Positions 53,399 to 62,133 of a stretch of DNA of 64,000 bases are shown in pieces (the first letter of the stretch is position 1; each line of letters starts with the position of its first letter). A program made the translations under genes and the position numbers. This stretch comes from Trichococcus collinsii. Its GTDB lineage: Bacteria; Bacillota; Bacilli; Lactobacillales; Aerococcaceae. The notes under the pieces are model-generated. The model was given only the letters and a program-made list of their open reading frames with translations, had not been told where the DNA came from and made no database searches. The stretch spans positions 62,001 through 126,000 of the forward strand of contig NZ_FNQH01000004.1 in the NCBI RefSeq assembly GCF_900107505.1, written 5' to 3'.

Positions 53399-53426
53399 CC
53401 GGCTGTCCACACCTTTTACCCAAAAA

Positions 53427-53470
53427 ATAACCCGTGAAGGACATCAAGATCCTTCGCGGGTTATTTTTTT
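53427..53470. terminator. Bidirectional terminator
   Basis: AACCCGTGAAGGA / TCCTTCGCGGGTT stem with T-rich tail on plus and A-rich leader usable on minus, between convergent genes. Confidence 0.9.
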
Positions 53471-53493
53471 CGCCTAAGTATTATTCATTCGTT

Positions 53494-54708
53494 TCATTCC
53501 GCCGCAGCTACTTGCGCAGATCTCCAGGGTTTCTTCAAGGTCATCACAAACCTGAAGACCGCCAACCCGAGCAGGATCGCTGCTTCTATATAGAAGATAC
53601 CGCGCACCGAGGTCAAACGGAACAGCCGCTCCAACACCACGATGCCGTATGGGGAGAAGGCTGCTCCAACATTGAATCCTACCAGAATGAGCGAAGTCCG
53701 GTAAGCCGCGTTGCCGGCAGAGGACGTGCTGACCTTGTTGAAAAGATAAGGCAGGAATGTCCTGAAGGAGAAGCCGCAGATAACGGCGGCGATGCTGGTC
53801 TGCAGGACAGTGTTCGATGAAGCAATCAAAAACATGCCGATGCTCATGACGGAAAATGAGATCGGAAGCGTATAGGTCCGGGTAATCCGGTACACCTTCC
53901 CGAAAAGGAAGCCAGCTGACATGGCCCCCACCCCGATCAGCGCCAGGATGTTGCTGCCATCCGTCGCATCGCCGTATCCCAGCGTGGTCATCAAGGTCGT
54001 GCCTTTTACAGCGATTGACATGTAGATGATGACGGCTATGACCAGCAGCACGATATAACCAAGGAAGTCCCGTTTGCCGAGAACAGGCTCGCTGTTTTTT
54101 GGGACGGCCGCTGCTTTCATTCCCCCGTCCGCAGGCTTTTCTTTCCCGATATCGTCATACGCGACATTCGGGACGAACAACAGGAACAGGATGAAGACGG
54201 GCAATGCGATCAGATAGACCCAAAAGGAGGTTTGCCAATGGACCTTCAGCAGCTGTCCAACGGCGAAAGTCATAAACATCCCGCTCAGCCCTTCGAAGGC
54301 GCTCTGATAACCGATCATGGCCGCCCTTTCGTCACCTTCGTAAAAATGGCTGATGATGGCGATGAGGAGCGAATTGAACATCCCCACGCCGAAGCCGAAG
54401 AGCGCACGCGATATGAGAATGATCCAAAAATTGTCGATCAGCGCCGGTATGATGCCGGAGATGAGAACGATGGCGATTCCGATCAGGATTGTGCGTTTGT
54501 AACCCAAATAACGCGCGAACAGATTGCTCATCAATACTGAAATAATGATGAATAGGGATGGAATGGTCGACAGCATTTCTACGGTTTGGAGCGGAACATC
54601 CGCGAATGTTTTCGCCATGGCCGGGATATTGGCAGCAATGGCCCCTCCCGAAACCACGACTAACGAGGCCGAGAGGATGGAAATTTTCAATAGCAGGTCT
54701 TTTTTCAA
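53494..54708 (-). CDS. Major facilitator superfamily transporter
   Basis: Membrane carrier of about 404 residues with 12 predicted spans and a charged central loop near residue 190 (EKPADGGMKAAAVPKNSE). The MFS motif A-like loop reads NLFARYLGYKRTILIG near 60-75. I favour a TTG start at 54708 with AAAGGCGG upstream, since the first residues would then be KKDLLLKISILSASL; another TTG eight codons earlier is possible. Drug or sugar efflux are both possible; no neighbour tells. Confidence 0.83.
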   Translation of the reverse strand: MKKDLLLKISILSASLVVVSGGAIAANIPAMAKTFADVPLQTVEMLSTIPSLFIIISVLMSNLFARYLGYKRTILIGIAIVLISGIIPALIDNFWIILISRALFGFGVGMFNSLLIAIISHFYEGDERAAMIGYQSAFEGLSGMFMTFAVGQLLKVHWQTSFWVYLIALPVFILFLLFVPNVAYDDIGKEKPADGGMKAAAVPKNSEPVLGKRDFLGYIVLLVIAVIIYMSIAVKGTTLMTTLGYGDATDGSNILALIGVGAMSAGFLFGKVYRITRTYTLPISFSVMSIGMFLIASSNTVLQTSIAAVICGFSFRTFLPYLFNKVSTSSAGNAAYRTSLILVGFNVGAAFSPYGIVVLERLFRLTSVRGIFYIEAAILLGLAVFRFVMTLKKPWRSAQVAAAE

Positions 54709-54857
54709 ATCGATACCGCCTTTCCGCGACAAAGCACCTCATAAATTTGTAATCCCTGACTTGTTAGGCTAAGCATAACACCTGAAGTGAACTCCAGGTC
54801 AAGCGTTTTCAAAAAAATATTTACGTCAGTGGATTCCCGCGCCGAGCGACGGAATCG

Positions 54858-54950
54858 GTGTGCTCCTCCGGCGAGCCAGTCCTCGTCGGAGCACACACTT
54901 ATAATGTGAGGCGTACTCCGGCGTAGCCTCCGTTCACCGGAGGAGAACAC
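54858..54950. repeat. CTCCGG-type palindromic repeats, group 1
   Basis: In the 372-base gap between the MFS and phosphatase genes: a hairpin GTGTGC...TCCGGCGAG / CTCGTCGGA...GCACAC (54858-54896), followed by CTCCGG...CCGGAG pairing (54920-54942). Related GC-rich stems occur at 57690 and 61059. The remainder of the gap holds the phosphatase promoter. Confidence 0.65.
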
Positions 54951-55012
54951 CAGTGTAGCTTATCACCTCAGCCATATGTATGAGAGTGGTGAGAATACGA
55001 AGATGCTTCATA

Positions 55013-55043
55013 TTGACTCGTTTCCCCAAACAAGTAGTATAAT
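55013..55043 (+). promoter_or_regulatory. Promoter of the histidine phosphatase gene
   Basis: TTGACT and a perfect TATAAT, spacer 19 bases, 38 bases before the ATG. Confidence 0.7.
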
Positions 55044-55080
55044 TGAGTTGTATACGCTTCACATACCAGGAGGTTCTATA

Positions 55081-55650
55081 ATGAAAAAAACTTTATACCT
55101 GATGCGCCACGGCCAGACCCTATTCAATGTCCGCAGAAAAATCCAGGGCGCCTGCGACTCTCCTTTGACGGAGCTCGGCATCCAGCAAGCCGGAATCGCC
55201 AGTGCCTACTTTGATGATATCGATCTCGACCACGCCTACAGTTCCACAGCCGAGCGCGCATGCGATACGTTGGAGATCGTGACAAACGAATTGATGCCCT
55301 ACCAACGCCTGAAAGGCCTGAAGGAAATGCATTTCGGCACCTTCGAAGGCGAAAGCGAAGACCTTAATCCCAAAGATAAAAGCACCTTTTTCGTGCAATA
55401 CGGCGGCGAATCTGGCGATCAAGTCCGCGAGCGGATGGTCCGGACCTGCACCGAAATCATAGAACAGGACGACCACCAGACTGTGCTCGCCGTCTCCCAC
55501 GCCGGCGCCTGCATCCACTTCCTGCGCGCTTGGCAGGATCCCCGCGAAGTGATGAAGGACGGCATCACCAACTGCTGCGTCTTCAAGTACGAATACGACG
55601 TGGAGGAGAAAACCTTCGCGCTGTTGGAAGTCGAACGGCACGGGTTCTAA
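55081..55650 (+). CDS. Histidine phosphatase family protein (phosphoglycerate mutase-like)
   Basis: 189-residue phosphatase. Catalytic RHG motif in YLMRHGQTLFN (His about 10), second Arg in SSTAERACDT near 60, Glu in KEMHFGTFEGE near 82-92 and second His in LAVSHAGACIHFL near 140. Start at 55081 with AGGAGG seven bases upstream. Small-molecule phosphatase; substrate not deducible. Confidence 0.9.
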   Translation: MKKTLYLMRHGQTLFNVRRKIQGACDSPLTELGIQQAGIASAYFDDIDLDHAYSSTAERACDTLEIVTNELMPYQRLKGLKEMHFGTFEGESEDLNPKDKSTFFVQYGGESGDQVRERMVRTCTEIIEQDDHQTVLAVSHAGACIHFLRAWQDPREVMKDGITNCCVFKYEYDVEEKTFALLEVERHGF

Positions 55651-55679
55651 AGTTTCTTGAAAACAAATCTGGATGAACG

Positions 55680-55730
55680 AAAAAAGTTAAGGAACGCCTC
55701 ATTATTTCGAGGCGTCCCTTAACTTTTTTG
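55680..55730. terminator. Bidirectional terminator
   Basis: AAAAAAGTTAAGG...ACGCCTC pairs with GAGGCGT...CCTTAACTTTTTT. Confidence 0.92.
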
Positions 55731-55764
55731 CGCTTTTCCTACATTTACTTGGTTGCCGAATAGT

Positions 55765-55853
55765 TCAGAAAGATGAATAAATTTTATTATTCATCTTTTT
55801 CGGTCCCCGGTGCTCTGAAACCATGAATATCTCACTGTTATTCATCTTTCTGA
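55765..55853. repeat. Nested inverted repeats (GATGAATAA type)
   Basis: TCAGAAAGATGAATAA (55765-55780) and its exact 16-base complement TTATTCATCTTTCTGA (55838-55853) enclose 57 bases. Inside lie a second TTATTCATC arm and CATGAATA, so alternative hairpins can form. The core resembles the CATGAATAA arms at 17223. It lies just after the GH3 gene and may also end its transcript. Confidence 0.75.
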
Positions 55854-55864
55854 GGCCCCCCACT

Positions 55865-57577
55865 TTATAAGTTCGTGCCCCAGACACCGCAGAACGGATC
55901 GACCGGGCTCTTGCCTTGGAATTCGGACTTGCCGATCAATTTTTCGACGAGGATCTCATTCACTGTGTCGTTCGCGGAATAGCCGTTGATGTAAGTCTTG
56001 ATCATCGGCGCATCGAATAGATGATAAGGGTTCGCCAAGGATACGAACAAGGTCGGGATATCCTGGACAAACCACGGCGCATCTGCAGCCATCAAGCGAA
56101 CCCAATCGATCCGGCGTGTCGTCTGGTTGCTCGCGGTATCATAATTCGCGACATAGATGACCAGATCCACTTTCGCCTTCAGATCGTCCACGCCTTCTTC
56201 AAAGATTTCATGGAAGTTCAATTGTTCGTATTTGAATGTTTCTACCGAAAACCCGGCTTCACTCAGTTTTTCGATGAAGGAACCTTCGGAGGCACCGCCA
56301 TCCTTAAAGCCTCCGCTCAATCGGTCTTCCAGCATATAGACCCGTACGCGTGGCGTTTTCTCCGGCGAAATCGGCAAGAGATTTTGAGTGTCCTTCACCA
56401 AGGTGATGGCTTTGTCCGCGCTCTTTCTTGCCAATTCCAGATGCTCCGGACAGCCCACGATGTCCAACGCTTCAGGCGTAGGAATCAGGCTATTGGCTTT
56501 CTGTTTATCCACCAAGCCCATGCTCGCTTTCATCGCCAGAATGCGGGTGACCGCTTCATCCAGCCGCTCCAGGGAAATCTCGCCGCTACTCACCGCATCG
56601 CGCATCGCTTGGTAATCTTCGTCGATGTTCTTGTTGAACAGGATCATGTCGCAGCCGGCATTGATAGTTGTCGGGATTGCCTTTTTACGGGACATCGCTG
56701 CATTGTAGCCGATCATCGGCGTCGCATCCGTCACCGCTACGCCGTTGAATCCTAAGCGCTCGCGCAGCAAGCCATTCACCAATTCCGTCGACAAGGAAGC
56801 CGGCAGAATATCTTTGTCCTCCAAAGCGGGATTGAGCGCTTTGCTGTAGGCAGGCTGCAGGATATGCCCGATCATGACGGAAAGTGCGCCCTCTTCGATC
56901 ATGGCTTGGTACACTTTGCCGTAGCTTTCGTCCCATTCCGGAACGGACAGGCTGTTCACGGTGCTCACCAGATGCTGGTCGCGCTCGTCCACGCCGTCGC
57001 CCGGAAAATGTTTGACCGCCGTGGCGATGCCGTTCTCATGCAGGCCCTTCATTTGCTGGCGGGAAAAATCAATCACTTGATCGACGTCCGAGCCGAACGT
57101 CCGGACGTTCGTGATCGGGTTTTTGAAGTTCATATCGATGTCCACAATCGGGGAAAACGCCCAGTTGCAGCCGACAGCCTGCGCCTCACGCCCGGAAACA
57201 AAGCCCAACTGATAGGCTTCCTGCTCATCGGCGGTCGCCGCGACACCCATCGGACGGCCATAATAGGTTCCGTCCGAGCAGATTCCGTTTCCGCCGGCTT
57301 CGAGATTGGCCGCCAACAACAAAGGGATTTTGCTTTCATTTTGCAGAACTCCGTGCGCCTGTCTGATCGTTTTGGCAGGCATTGGGCGGAACATCATACC
57401 GCCTGGTTGGTATTTATGCACAAATTCCGTCAGTGCTTGATCATCCGGATTCCCGGCGATTGGGCAGAAAACTTGCCCGATTTTTTCTTCCACTGTCATC
57501 TCGCTTAGTGTATTTTCTACCCAAGAAATTTGGTAATCCGTTAAAAAAAACGGCTTTTCTGTTAAACGTACCATCAA
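55865..57577 (-). CDS. Glycoside hydrolase family 3 beta-N-acetylhexosaminidase-like
   Basis: Cytoplasmic glycosidase of 570 residues. The GH3 barrel covers about 1-340 with the NagZ-type motif VKHFPGDGVDERDQH near 190-204 (Asp-His dyad) and the nucleophile Asp in GVAVTDATPM near 280. A second alpha/beta domain follows (about 390-570). No signal peptide. Likely releases N-acetylhexosamine or similar residues from imported muropeptides or glycosides. Stands alone between repeat-rich gaps. Confidence 0.88.
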   Translation of the reverse strand: MMVRLTEKPFFLTDYQISWVENTLSEMTVEEKIGQVFCPIAGNPDDQALTEFVHKYQPGGMMFRPMPAKTIRQAHGVLQNESKIPLLLAANLEAGGNGICSDGTYYGRPMGVAATADEQEAYQLGFVSGREAQAVGCNWAFSPIVDIDMNFKNPITNVRTFGSDVDQVIDFSRQQMKGLHENGIATAVKHFPGDGVDERDQHLVSTVNSLSVPEWDESYGKVYQAMIEEGALSVMIGHILQPAYSKALNPALEDKDILPASLSTELVNGLLRERLGFNGVAVTDATPMIGYNAAMSRKKAIPTTINAGCDMILFNKNIDEDYQAMRDAVSSGEISLERLDEAVTRILAMKASMGLVDKQKANSLIPTPEALDIVGCPEHLELARKSADKAITLVKDTQNLLPISPEKTPRVRVYMLEDRLSGGFKDGGASEGSFIEKLSEAGFSVETFKYEQLNFHEIFEEGVDDLKAKVDLVIYVANYDTASNQTTRRIDWVRLMAADAPWFVQDIPTLFVSLANPYHLFDAPMIKTYINGYSANDTVNEILVEKLIGKSEFQGKSPVDPFCGVWGTNL

Positions 57578-57689
57578 ATCACACCTTTATTATTATTCCT
57601 TCTTAACGCCTATTATACCGAAGTTCCCGACGCATTAACGCAAGTACATAGGGTCCATTCTTTTCGCATTCACGACATTTTTTAAGGTA

Positions 57690-57890
57690 TCCGCGGGAGC
57701 TGGCACTTCCTCCGGTGAGCGCCCTTCTTAACGGAGTTGCGGTTCCGGTGATTTGCTCTACTCCTGCGAGCGAATGTTGGTCGGAGCTGGATGCGTGGTC
57801 AGATGCAGTCCTCCGACGAACAGGTGTTCGTCGGAGGTGATAGTTTTACGCTCGCGTCTGCTCCGGCGAAGCCACCACAGCAAATCCGAA
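57690..57890. repeat. CTCCGG-type palindromic repeats, group 2
   Basis: Most of the 412-base gap 57578-57989. It includes the perfect hairpin CCTCCGACGAAC / GTTCGTCGGAGG (57810-57837, 4-base loop) and several unpaired relatives (CCTCCGGTGAGC, TCGGAGC, GCTCCGGCGAAG). Same family as the groups at 54858 and 61059. Confidence 0.7.
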
Positions 57891-57906
57891 CCGCAAAAAC
57901 GACAAC

Positions 57907-57942
57907 AAAAATAGACTTACCATCTGGCAAGTCCACTTTTAT
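57907..57942 (-). terminator. Terminator after pgmB
   Basis: Minus-strand TGGACTTGCC / GGTAAGTCTA hairpin followed by TTTTTG. Confidence 0.75.
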
Positions 57943-57989
57943 TGTTCTCTGCGAGGAGCTTTTTCGCTCATCGCGCAGCTAGCGATCCG

Positions 57990-58655
57990 TTACTTTTTGC
58001 TGTTCGCCCATGCTTCCTGCAACACGGTAAGCGACAGGTAAGCCGTGCTCGGCAGCACACGGTCCGCCAAAGACAAAACCTGTTCATCGCCAACCGCAAC
58101 CGCAACGATGCCGGCAGCTTTGATGGCTTCAACTCCTGAAGCGGCATCCTCTACCCCTACACAGTCAGTCGGGTCAGCGCCCGCAAGCTTGGCACCCTCC
58201 AGAAAAATATCCGGAGCCGGTTTGCCTGCCTTAACAGTCGCCGGATCGACGATGCCATCAAAGTAAGGACGCACCTGCAACAGATCAAGGATTTCCGGCG
58301 CATTCTTGCTTGCGGAAGTCACGATCATTTTGATGCCAGCAGCCTTCAGTTCTTCCAACAGCGGAATGATGCCCGGCAAAATGTCATCCGGCGTCATTTC
58401 CTTTATCAATTCCAAGTAATGGGCATTCTTTTTCACGCACAATTCATCTTTTTCAGCTGAGGAATATTTATCCGCAACCCCGCCTTGCGCCAATATGCGC
58501 TCCAGCGAATCGATGCGGCTTACCCCTTTCAGCTCCTCGTTGAACGCCTCATCCACTTCAATGCCCAACTCCGCGCCCAAATCGCGCCAAGCCAAAAAAT
58601 GAAATTTCGCTGTATCGGTGATCACACCATCCAAATCAAATAGTACCGCTTTCAT
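57990..58655 (-). CDS. pgmB: Beta-phosphoglucomutase
   Basis: HAD-family mutase converting beta-glucose 1-phosphate to glucose 6-phosphate, 221 residues, the expected size. Catalytic FDLDGVITDTAKFH (Asp8, Asp10), KGVSRIDSLERIL near 43-55, VTSASKNAPEIL near 112, and KPAPDIFLEGAKLAG...GVEDAASGVEAIKAAG near 145-180. Normally paired with a disaccharide phosphorylase, which is not present in the window. Confidence 0.93.
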   Translation of the reverse strand: MKAVLFDLDGVITDTAKFHFLAWRDLGAELGIEVDEAFNEELKGVSRIDSLERILAQGGVADKYSSAEKDELCVKKNAHYLELIKEMTPDDILPGIIPLLEELKAAGIKMIVTSASKNAPEILDLLQVRPYFDGIVDPATVKAGKPAPDIFLEGAKLAGADPTDCVGVEDAASGVEAIKAAGIVAVAVGDEQVLSLADRVLPSTAYLSLTVLQEAWANSKK

Positions 58656-58715
58656 GTCCCCATCCCTTTCGTCTGCATTTCTGCCTCAGTTGCCTTAAGC
58701 TTAAAATTAGTTCAA

Positions 58716-58744
58716 AGGATACGCAAGAAATAGGACATTGTCAA
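58716..58744 (-). promoter_or_regulatory. Promoter of pgmB
   Basis: Minus-strand TTGACA and TATCCT with a 17-base spacer. The rest of the 455-base gap 58656-59110 holds an imperfect GGGAA...TTCCC inverted repeat near 58936-58997 and the YccF remnant; I see no other gene. Confidence 0.65.
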
Positions 58745-59050
58745 CGGACGCCTTAGACAGTCAATTATTTTACAAACAGATATTCACTGGCCGCCAGTTG
58801 CCCCCGTTCATTCATCCGATTCTGAAATGATTTCGTTATCATTTGCAAAACAGATGCACCGCACGATCAATTCCTACGCCAAAAAGCTACCTCTATTAAG
58901 ATATGTCATCTATTTACATCCAACCCAAAAAACGGGAACTGATCCGTCTGCAGCAAGTCCGAAAACACCGGATCCACCACAGACAATCAATTCCCGCTAG
59001 AAACCAATAAATATTTTTACATAATCACAACCGCCAAATCCTGCCTTCAG

Positions 59051-59110
59051 CTGTTACGCAACCCGATAGATTTCCACTCCGAACGGTACTGCCGCTCTCA
59101 CCGCGAAGTT
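59051..59110 (-). pseudogene. Remnant of a yccF-like gene (3' end)
   Basis: Directly after, and in frame with, the stop codon of the HxlR gene the minus strand reads NFAVRAAVPFGVEIYRVA and stop. The intact YccF at 60585 contains FKFAVMAAVPFGREI in its middle and ends PFGAEIYRTA. The remnant therefore looks like the two halves joined by deletion, or a decayed duplicate. Nothing else of the gene remains. Confidence 0.65.
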
Positions 59111-59455
59111 TTACTTACTCACCAAATTTTTTTTACTCCACTCGCCCATACTCTGCAGTATAGGAATAAAACTTTGCCCCAAAGGTGTTAAGGAATATTC
59201 TACTTTCGGCGGAACCTCTTTATAGACTTCTCTGTGAACCATCTGGTCTTCTTCCAATTCTCTCAATTGCCTTGTTAAGATCCCTTTTGAAATATTCGGC
59301 AACAACCGTTGAAGTTCATTAAACCTTCTTGTCTGCGTGCTTAAATTCCATAATATGATGATTTTCCATTTCCCTGCAATGATGTCTTGCGTTTGCGTAA
59401 CGGGGCAAACTTCTATTTGATCCCCTACAGGTTCACCAAACCGACTTTTTGCCAT
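59111..59455 (-). CDS. HxlR-family transcriptional regulator
   Basis: Winged-helix regulator of 114 residues. Core pattern: CPVTQTQDIIAGKWKIIILWNLSTQTRRFNELQRLLPNISKGILTRQLRELEEDQMV at about 18-72. Cys18, just before the domain, matches the redox-sensing Cys of YodB/QorR-type members. It is divergent from the NmrA-type gene, with candidate operator sequence in between. The same operator half occurs 50 kb away at 9753. Confidence 0.92.
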   Translation of the reverse strand: MAKSRFGEPVGDQIEVCPVTQTQDIIAGKWKIIILWNLSTQTRRFNELQRLLPNISKGILTRQLRELEEDQMVHREVYKEVPPKVEYSLTPLGQSFIPILQSMGEWSKKNLVSK

Positions 59456-59473
59456 GATAAATGCCTCCCATTC

Positions 59474-59521
59474 CTGATGGTACTTTTTTTGTGACTAGGT
59501 CATAAAAAAGTGCCTACTTCC
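59474..59521. promoter_or_regulatory. Candidate HxlR operator in divergent promoter region
   Basis: GGTACTTTTTTT and AAAAAAGTGCCTACTTCC form an imperfect palindrome around GACTAGGTCAT. The right arm is identical to that at 9782-9796. A -10-like TATACT (59539-59544) follows for the plus-strand gene. Confidence 0.6.
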
Positions 59522-59591
59522 AAAAATCTATCTATTGCTATACTATTAGTTTACATTAAATAAGTAAACAAAAGAATGGGAGAGATGCAAT

Positions 59592-60461
59592 ATGAAATTA
59601 TTAGTAACGGGAGCAACAGGAAAATTCGGCACAAAGGTTGTAGAAACGCTATTGAATACTGTACCGGCCAGTCAACTGGCTGTCAGTGTTCGTAACCCAG
59701 AAAAAGCGGGAGAATTAATGGCTCGTGGAGTAGAAGTCCGACAAGGTGATTTTGATCATCCGGAAACATTGGATGGTGCTTTTGCAGGTGTTGATCGTTT
59801 ATTGCTTGTTTCTGCGGATGGGGATAATGAAACAAGAATTCGTCAGCACGCCAACGCAGTAGCTGCGGCAGAACGCGCTGGTGTCGGTTTCATCGCATAC
59901 ACCAGTTTAGCGAATGCAAAAGAAAGTAAAAACTTATTCGCTCCAACGCATCAGGCCACAGAAGAAGCGATTTTGAAAACGGGGATCCCCTACTCCTTCT
60001 TGCGCAACAACTGGTACTTGGAGAATGAGATTTCAAGTATTCAAGGTGTCCTGGCAGGTGCTCCATGGGTCACATCAGCAGAAAGCGGCAAAGTAGGCTG
60101 GGCACTTCAACAAGATTATGCAGAGGCTGCCGCTGCTGTACTTTCCGGTGACGGGCACGAAAACACAATCTACGAGCTTTCTGGTAAGGTATTGACTCAA
60201 GAAGAAATAGCAGCAGCCCTCGGAAGTGTATGGGGCAAAGCAGTAACTGTACAACAAGTTGATTACGCTACCTATGCTGATATTATGCAGGATGCTGGGG
60301 TGCCGGATTTCGTTATCCCTATCCTTGTTGAAATCCAAAAAAGCATTCGAGTGGGCTCCCTGGATGTTGAGAGCAATGATTTCGAAAAACTTCTTGGTCG
60401 TCCAGCAACTCCAATCAATGAGGCTTTGAGCCAAATCGTAAATGGACTTACACAAAATTAA
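59592..60461 (+). CDS. NmrA-like NAD(P)H:quinone oxidoreductase (QOR2/QorB type)
   Basis: Atypical SDR of 289 residues. It starts KLLVTGATGKFGTKVVETLL with GxTGxxG, has LLLVSADGDNETRIRQHANAVAAAERAGV near 74-102 and YTSLANAKES near 107, and IPYSFLRNNWYLENE near 137, all as in QorB/YtfG. QorB genes next to HxlR-type repressors (QorR) are a known arrangement for quinone stress. Start at 59592 after GGGAGAG. Confidence 0.9.
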   Translation: MKLLVTGATGKFGTKVVETLLNTVPASQLAVSVRNPEKAGELMARGVEVRQGDFDHPETLDGAFAGVDRLLLVSADGDNETRIRQHANAVAAAERAGVGFIAYTSLANAKESKNLFAPTHQATEEAILKTGIPYSFLRNNWYLENEISSIQGVLAGAPWVTSAESGKVGWALQQDYAEAAAAVLSGDGHENTIYELSGKVLTQEEIAAALGSVWGKAVTVQQVDYATYADIMQDAGVPDFVIPILVEIQKSIRVGSLDVESNDFEKLLGRPATPINEALSQIVNGLTQN

Positions 60462-60482
60462 TTATTGCATTGAACCGTAAAA

Positions 60483-60535
60483 ATGAGGTCCTTTGTTCCC
60501 AGTGATTGACTGGGAACAAAGGACCTCATTGCTTT
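60483..60535. terminator. Bidirectional terminator
   Basis: GAGGTCCTTTGTTCCCAGT and its exact complement around a five-base loop, with T-rich flank; between convergent genes. Confidence 0.93.
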
Positions 60536-60584
60536 TTAAAGTAAAGTCTTCGGTAGCGTGCTCATCCAACAATGATATTGCCTG

Positions 60585-60962
60585 TTACGCAGTCCGATAG
60601 ATTTCCGCTCCGAATGGCATCAATGCCAACTTAGCATGTTTAAAATGCTGCAGACCGAACGGAATACCTACGATTGTCATGCAGAAGATGACACCCATTA
60701 TGACTTCTTCGGCAGCCAATGCCAAGCCGCCCAACAACATCCAAATTATATTGAACACAAACGATGTGCCACTGTCGCTGATGCGGATTTCCCTGCCGAA
60801 CGGCACTGCCGCCATCACCGCGAACTTAAAGCATTGCATACCGATAGGAATCCCGACGATGGTCAGGCACCATAGGATTCCGATAACGATCCAAGAAATA
60901 AAACTGATGAAACCACCTAACACAAACCAAATCAGATTCATTAAGAAATTCATGATCCTCAA
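60585..60962 (-). CDS. YccF domain-containing inner membrane protein
   Basis: Small membrane protein of 125 residues made of two similar halves, each a hydrophobic hairpin followed by a polar PFG tail: GIPIGMQCFKFAVMAAVPFGREI near 36-58 and GIPFGLQHFKHAKLALMPFGAEI near 99-121. This duplicated layout is typical of the YccF family, whose function is unknown. A fragment of a second copy lies at 59051. Confidence 0.9.
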   Translation of the reverse strand: MRIMNFLMNLIWFVLGGFISFISWIVIGILWCLTIVGIPIGMQCFKFAVMAAVPFGREIRISDSGTSFVFNIIWMLLGGLALAAEEVIMGVIFCMTIVGIPFGLQHFKHAKLALMPFGAEIYRTA

Positions 60963-61058
60963 CCTCTCTTTCCCTTATATTATAATCCTTGCTATGCACA
61001 AAGGCATCAGACTAAGTACTGAATTTTTCACCCCTGGTCTAGGATTTGCTCACGGTCT

Positions 61059-61210
61059 GACCTCCGGTGAACGCAGGCCTCACCGGAGGTCCCCCAACAT
61101 TTAATTTGCGTCCTCCGATAAGACTGGCTTCGTCGAAGGTGGGGACGAAAGTTAACTCTGTTCTCAGGGGAGCGGACGCTTAACCGGAGTTGACGACCGT
61201 TTCAAACCGC
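61059..61210. repeat. CTCCGG-type palindromic repeats, group 3
   Basis: Most of the 333-base gap 60963-61295. Perfect hairpin GACCTCCGGTGA / TCACCGGAGGTC (61059-61091) and relatives such as CCTCCGATAAG...CTTCGTCGAAGG and CTCCTCCGGCTACCAGTC; the last resembles CTCCTCCGGCGAGCCAGTC at 54864. Confidence 0.7.
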
Positions 61211-61247
61211 GCTCCTCCGGCTACCAGTCACCCTCTCTTCTGCTCCG

Positions 61248-61279
61248 AAAAAAGAGCCGCCTCGCAAAGAGACGGCCCC
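61248..61279 (-). terminator. Terminator after the PTS IID gene
   Basis: Minus-strand GCCGTCTC / GAGGCGGC hairpin with TTTTTT; nearly the same sequence as the terminator at 8391. Confidence 0.88.
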
Positions 61280-61295
61280 ACAATGTTTCTTCGAA

Positions 61296-62132
61296 TTAAT
61301 AAGTCAATCCTGGGTTGAAGAATCCAACCAAGACGCCGACAAATGCGATTACTACCAATATCAACATTACTTTGATTGGTGACATATTCTTTTTGGACAG
61401 CAAATACCAGCAGCCTACTACAAATGAAGCAGTCAATAATCCTGGGTATACGGAATCGAATTTGTCTTGCAGGGTTAAGAGGCTGTTGCCATCCGCTCCA
61501 ACCAACATGAACGAAGTTTTAACACTTACCCAAGTAGCAGCAACGGCCCCAATGACCATTCCTCCTAATAAGGTAATGGATTCACGTAGTGCCAACCCTT
61601 GTGGTCCTACTAAGAAATCAACAGCCTTACCGCCTAATTCATATCCTTTGAAGTAAAGGAATTTCATTCCAAGATAGGCGATGATGTTCCACACGATGAT
61701 GTAGAAGATTGCGCCTAACGGTGAGCCATCAGTGGACAAGCCCAGTGCGATACCAAGTAGAATCGGAATCAACGTTCCAACAATAAGCGAATCACCGATA
61801 CCCGCCAAAGGCCCCATCAAACCAGCACGCAGGCCATTGATCGTTTCATCATCAACATCCGCTGAACCATTGGCACGAGCCACTTCCAGCCCAGCTGCAA
61901 TACCGACTACGACCGTACCAATTTGCGGTTCAGTGTTAAAGAAGGCGGTATAGGTTTTCATCGATCTTTCTTGATCTTCTTTTTTATCATACAATTCTTC
62001 TACGATTGGCAACATCGAGCATAGATAGCCAAATGTTTGCATATGTTCTTGGGAGAAACAGGTCAGGTTTCCGTAATACCAATTGTGGAAAGATTTATTT
62101 AATGTTTTTTTGCTCAATCCCTTATCCATCAT
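61296..62132 (-). CDS. PTS mannose-family transporter subunit IID
   Basis: Membrane subunit of a mannose-class PTS, 278 residues. Family stretches: SFHNWYYGNLTCFSQEHMQTFGYLCSMLPIVEELYD near 12-45 and GLRAGLMGPLAGIGDSLIVGTLIPILLGIA near 95-125, then three hydrophobic spans to the C-terminus. The start ATG at 62132 sits right after the IIC stop, with GAGGAGG inside the end of IIC, so translation is coupled. Confidence 0.92.
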   Translation of the reverse strand: MMDKGLSKKTLNKSFHNWYYGNLTCFSQEHMQTFGYLCSMLPIVEELYDKKEDQERSMKTYTAFFNTEPQIGTVVVGIAAGLEVARANGSADVDDETINGLRAGLMGPLAGIGDSLIVGTLIPILLGIALGLSTDGSPLGAIFYIIVWNIIAYLGMKFLYFKGYELGGKAVDFLVGPQGLALRESITLLGGMVIGAVAATWVSVKTSFMLVGADGNSLLTLQDKFDSVYPGLLTASFVVGCWYLLSKKNMSPIKVMLILVVIAFVGVLVGFFNPGLTY

Positions 62133-62133
62133 C

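Noticed and set aside
58656-59050. Hidden small gene between pgmB and the HxlR gene
   Set aside because: No frame with a ribosome site and recognisable protein is visible; only the pgmB promoter and an imperfect inverted repeat are seen.
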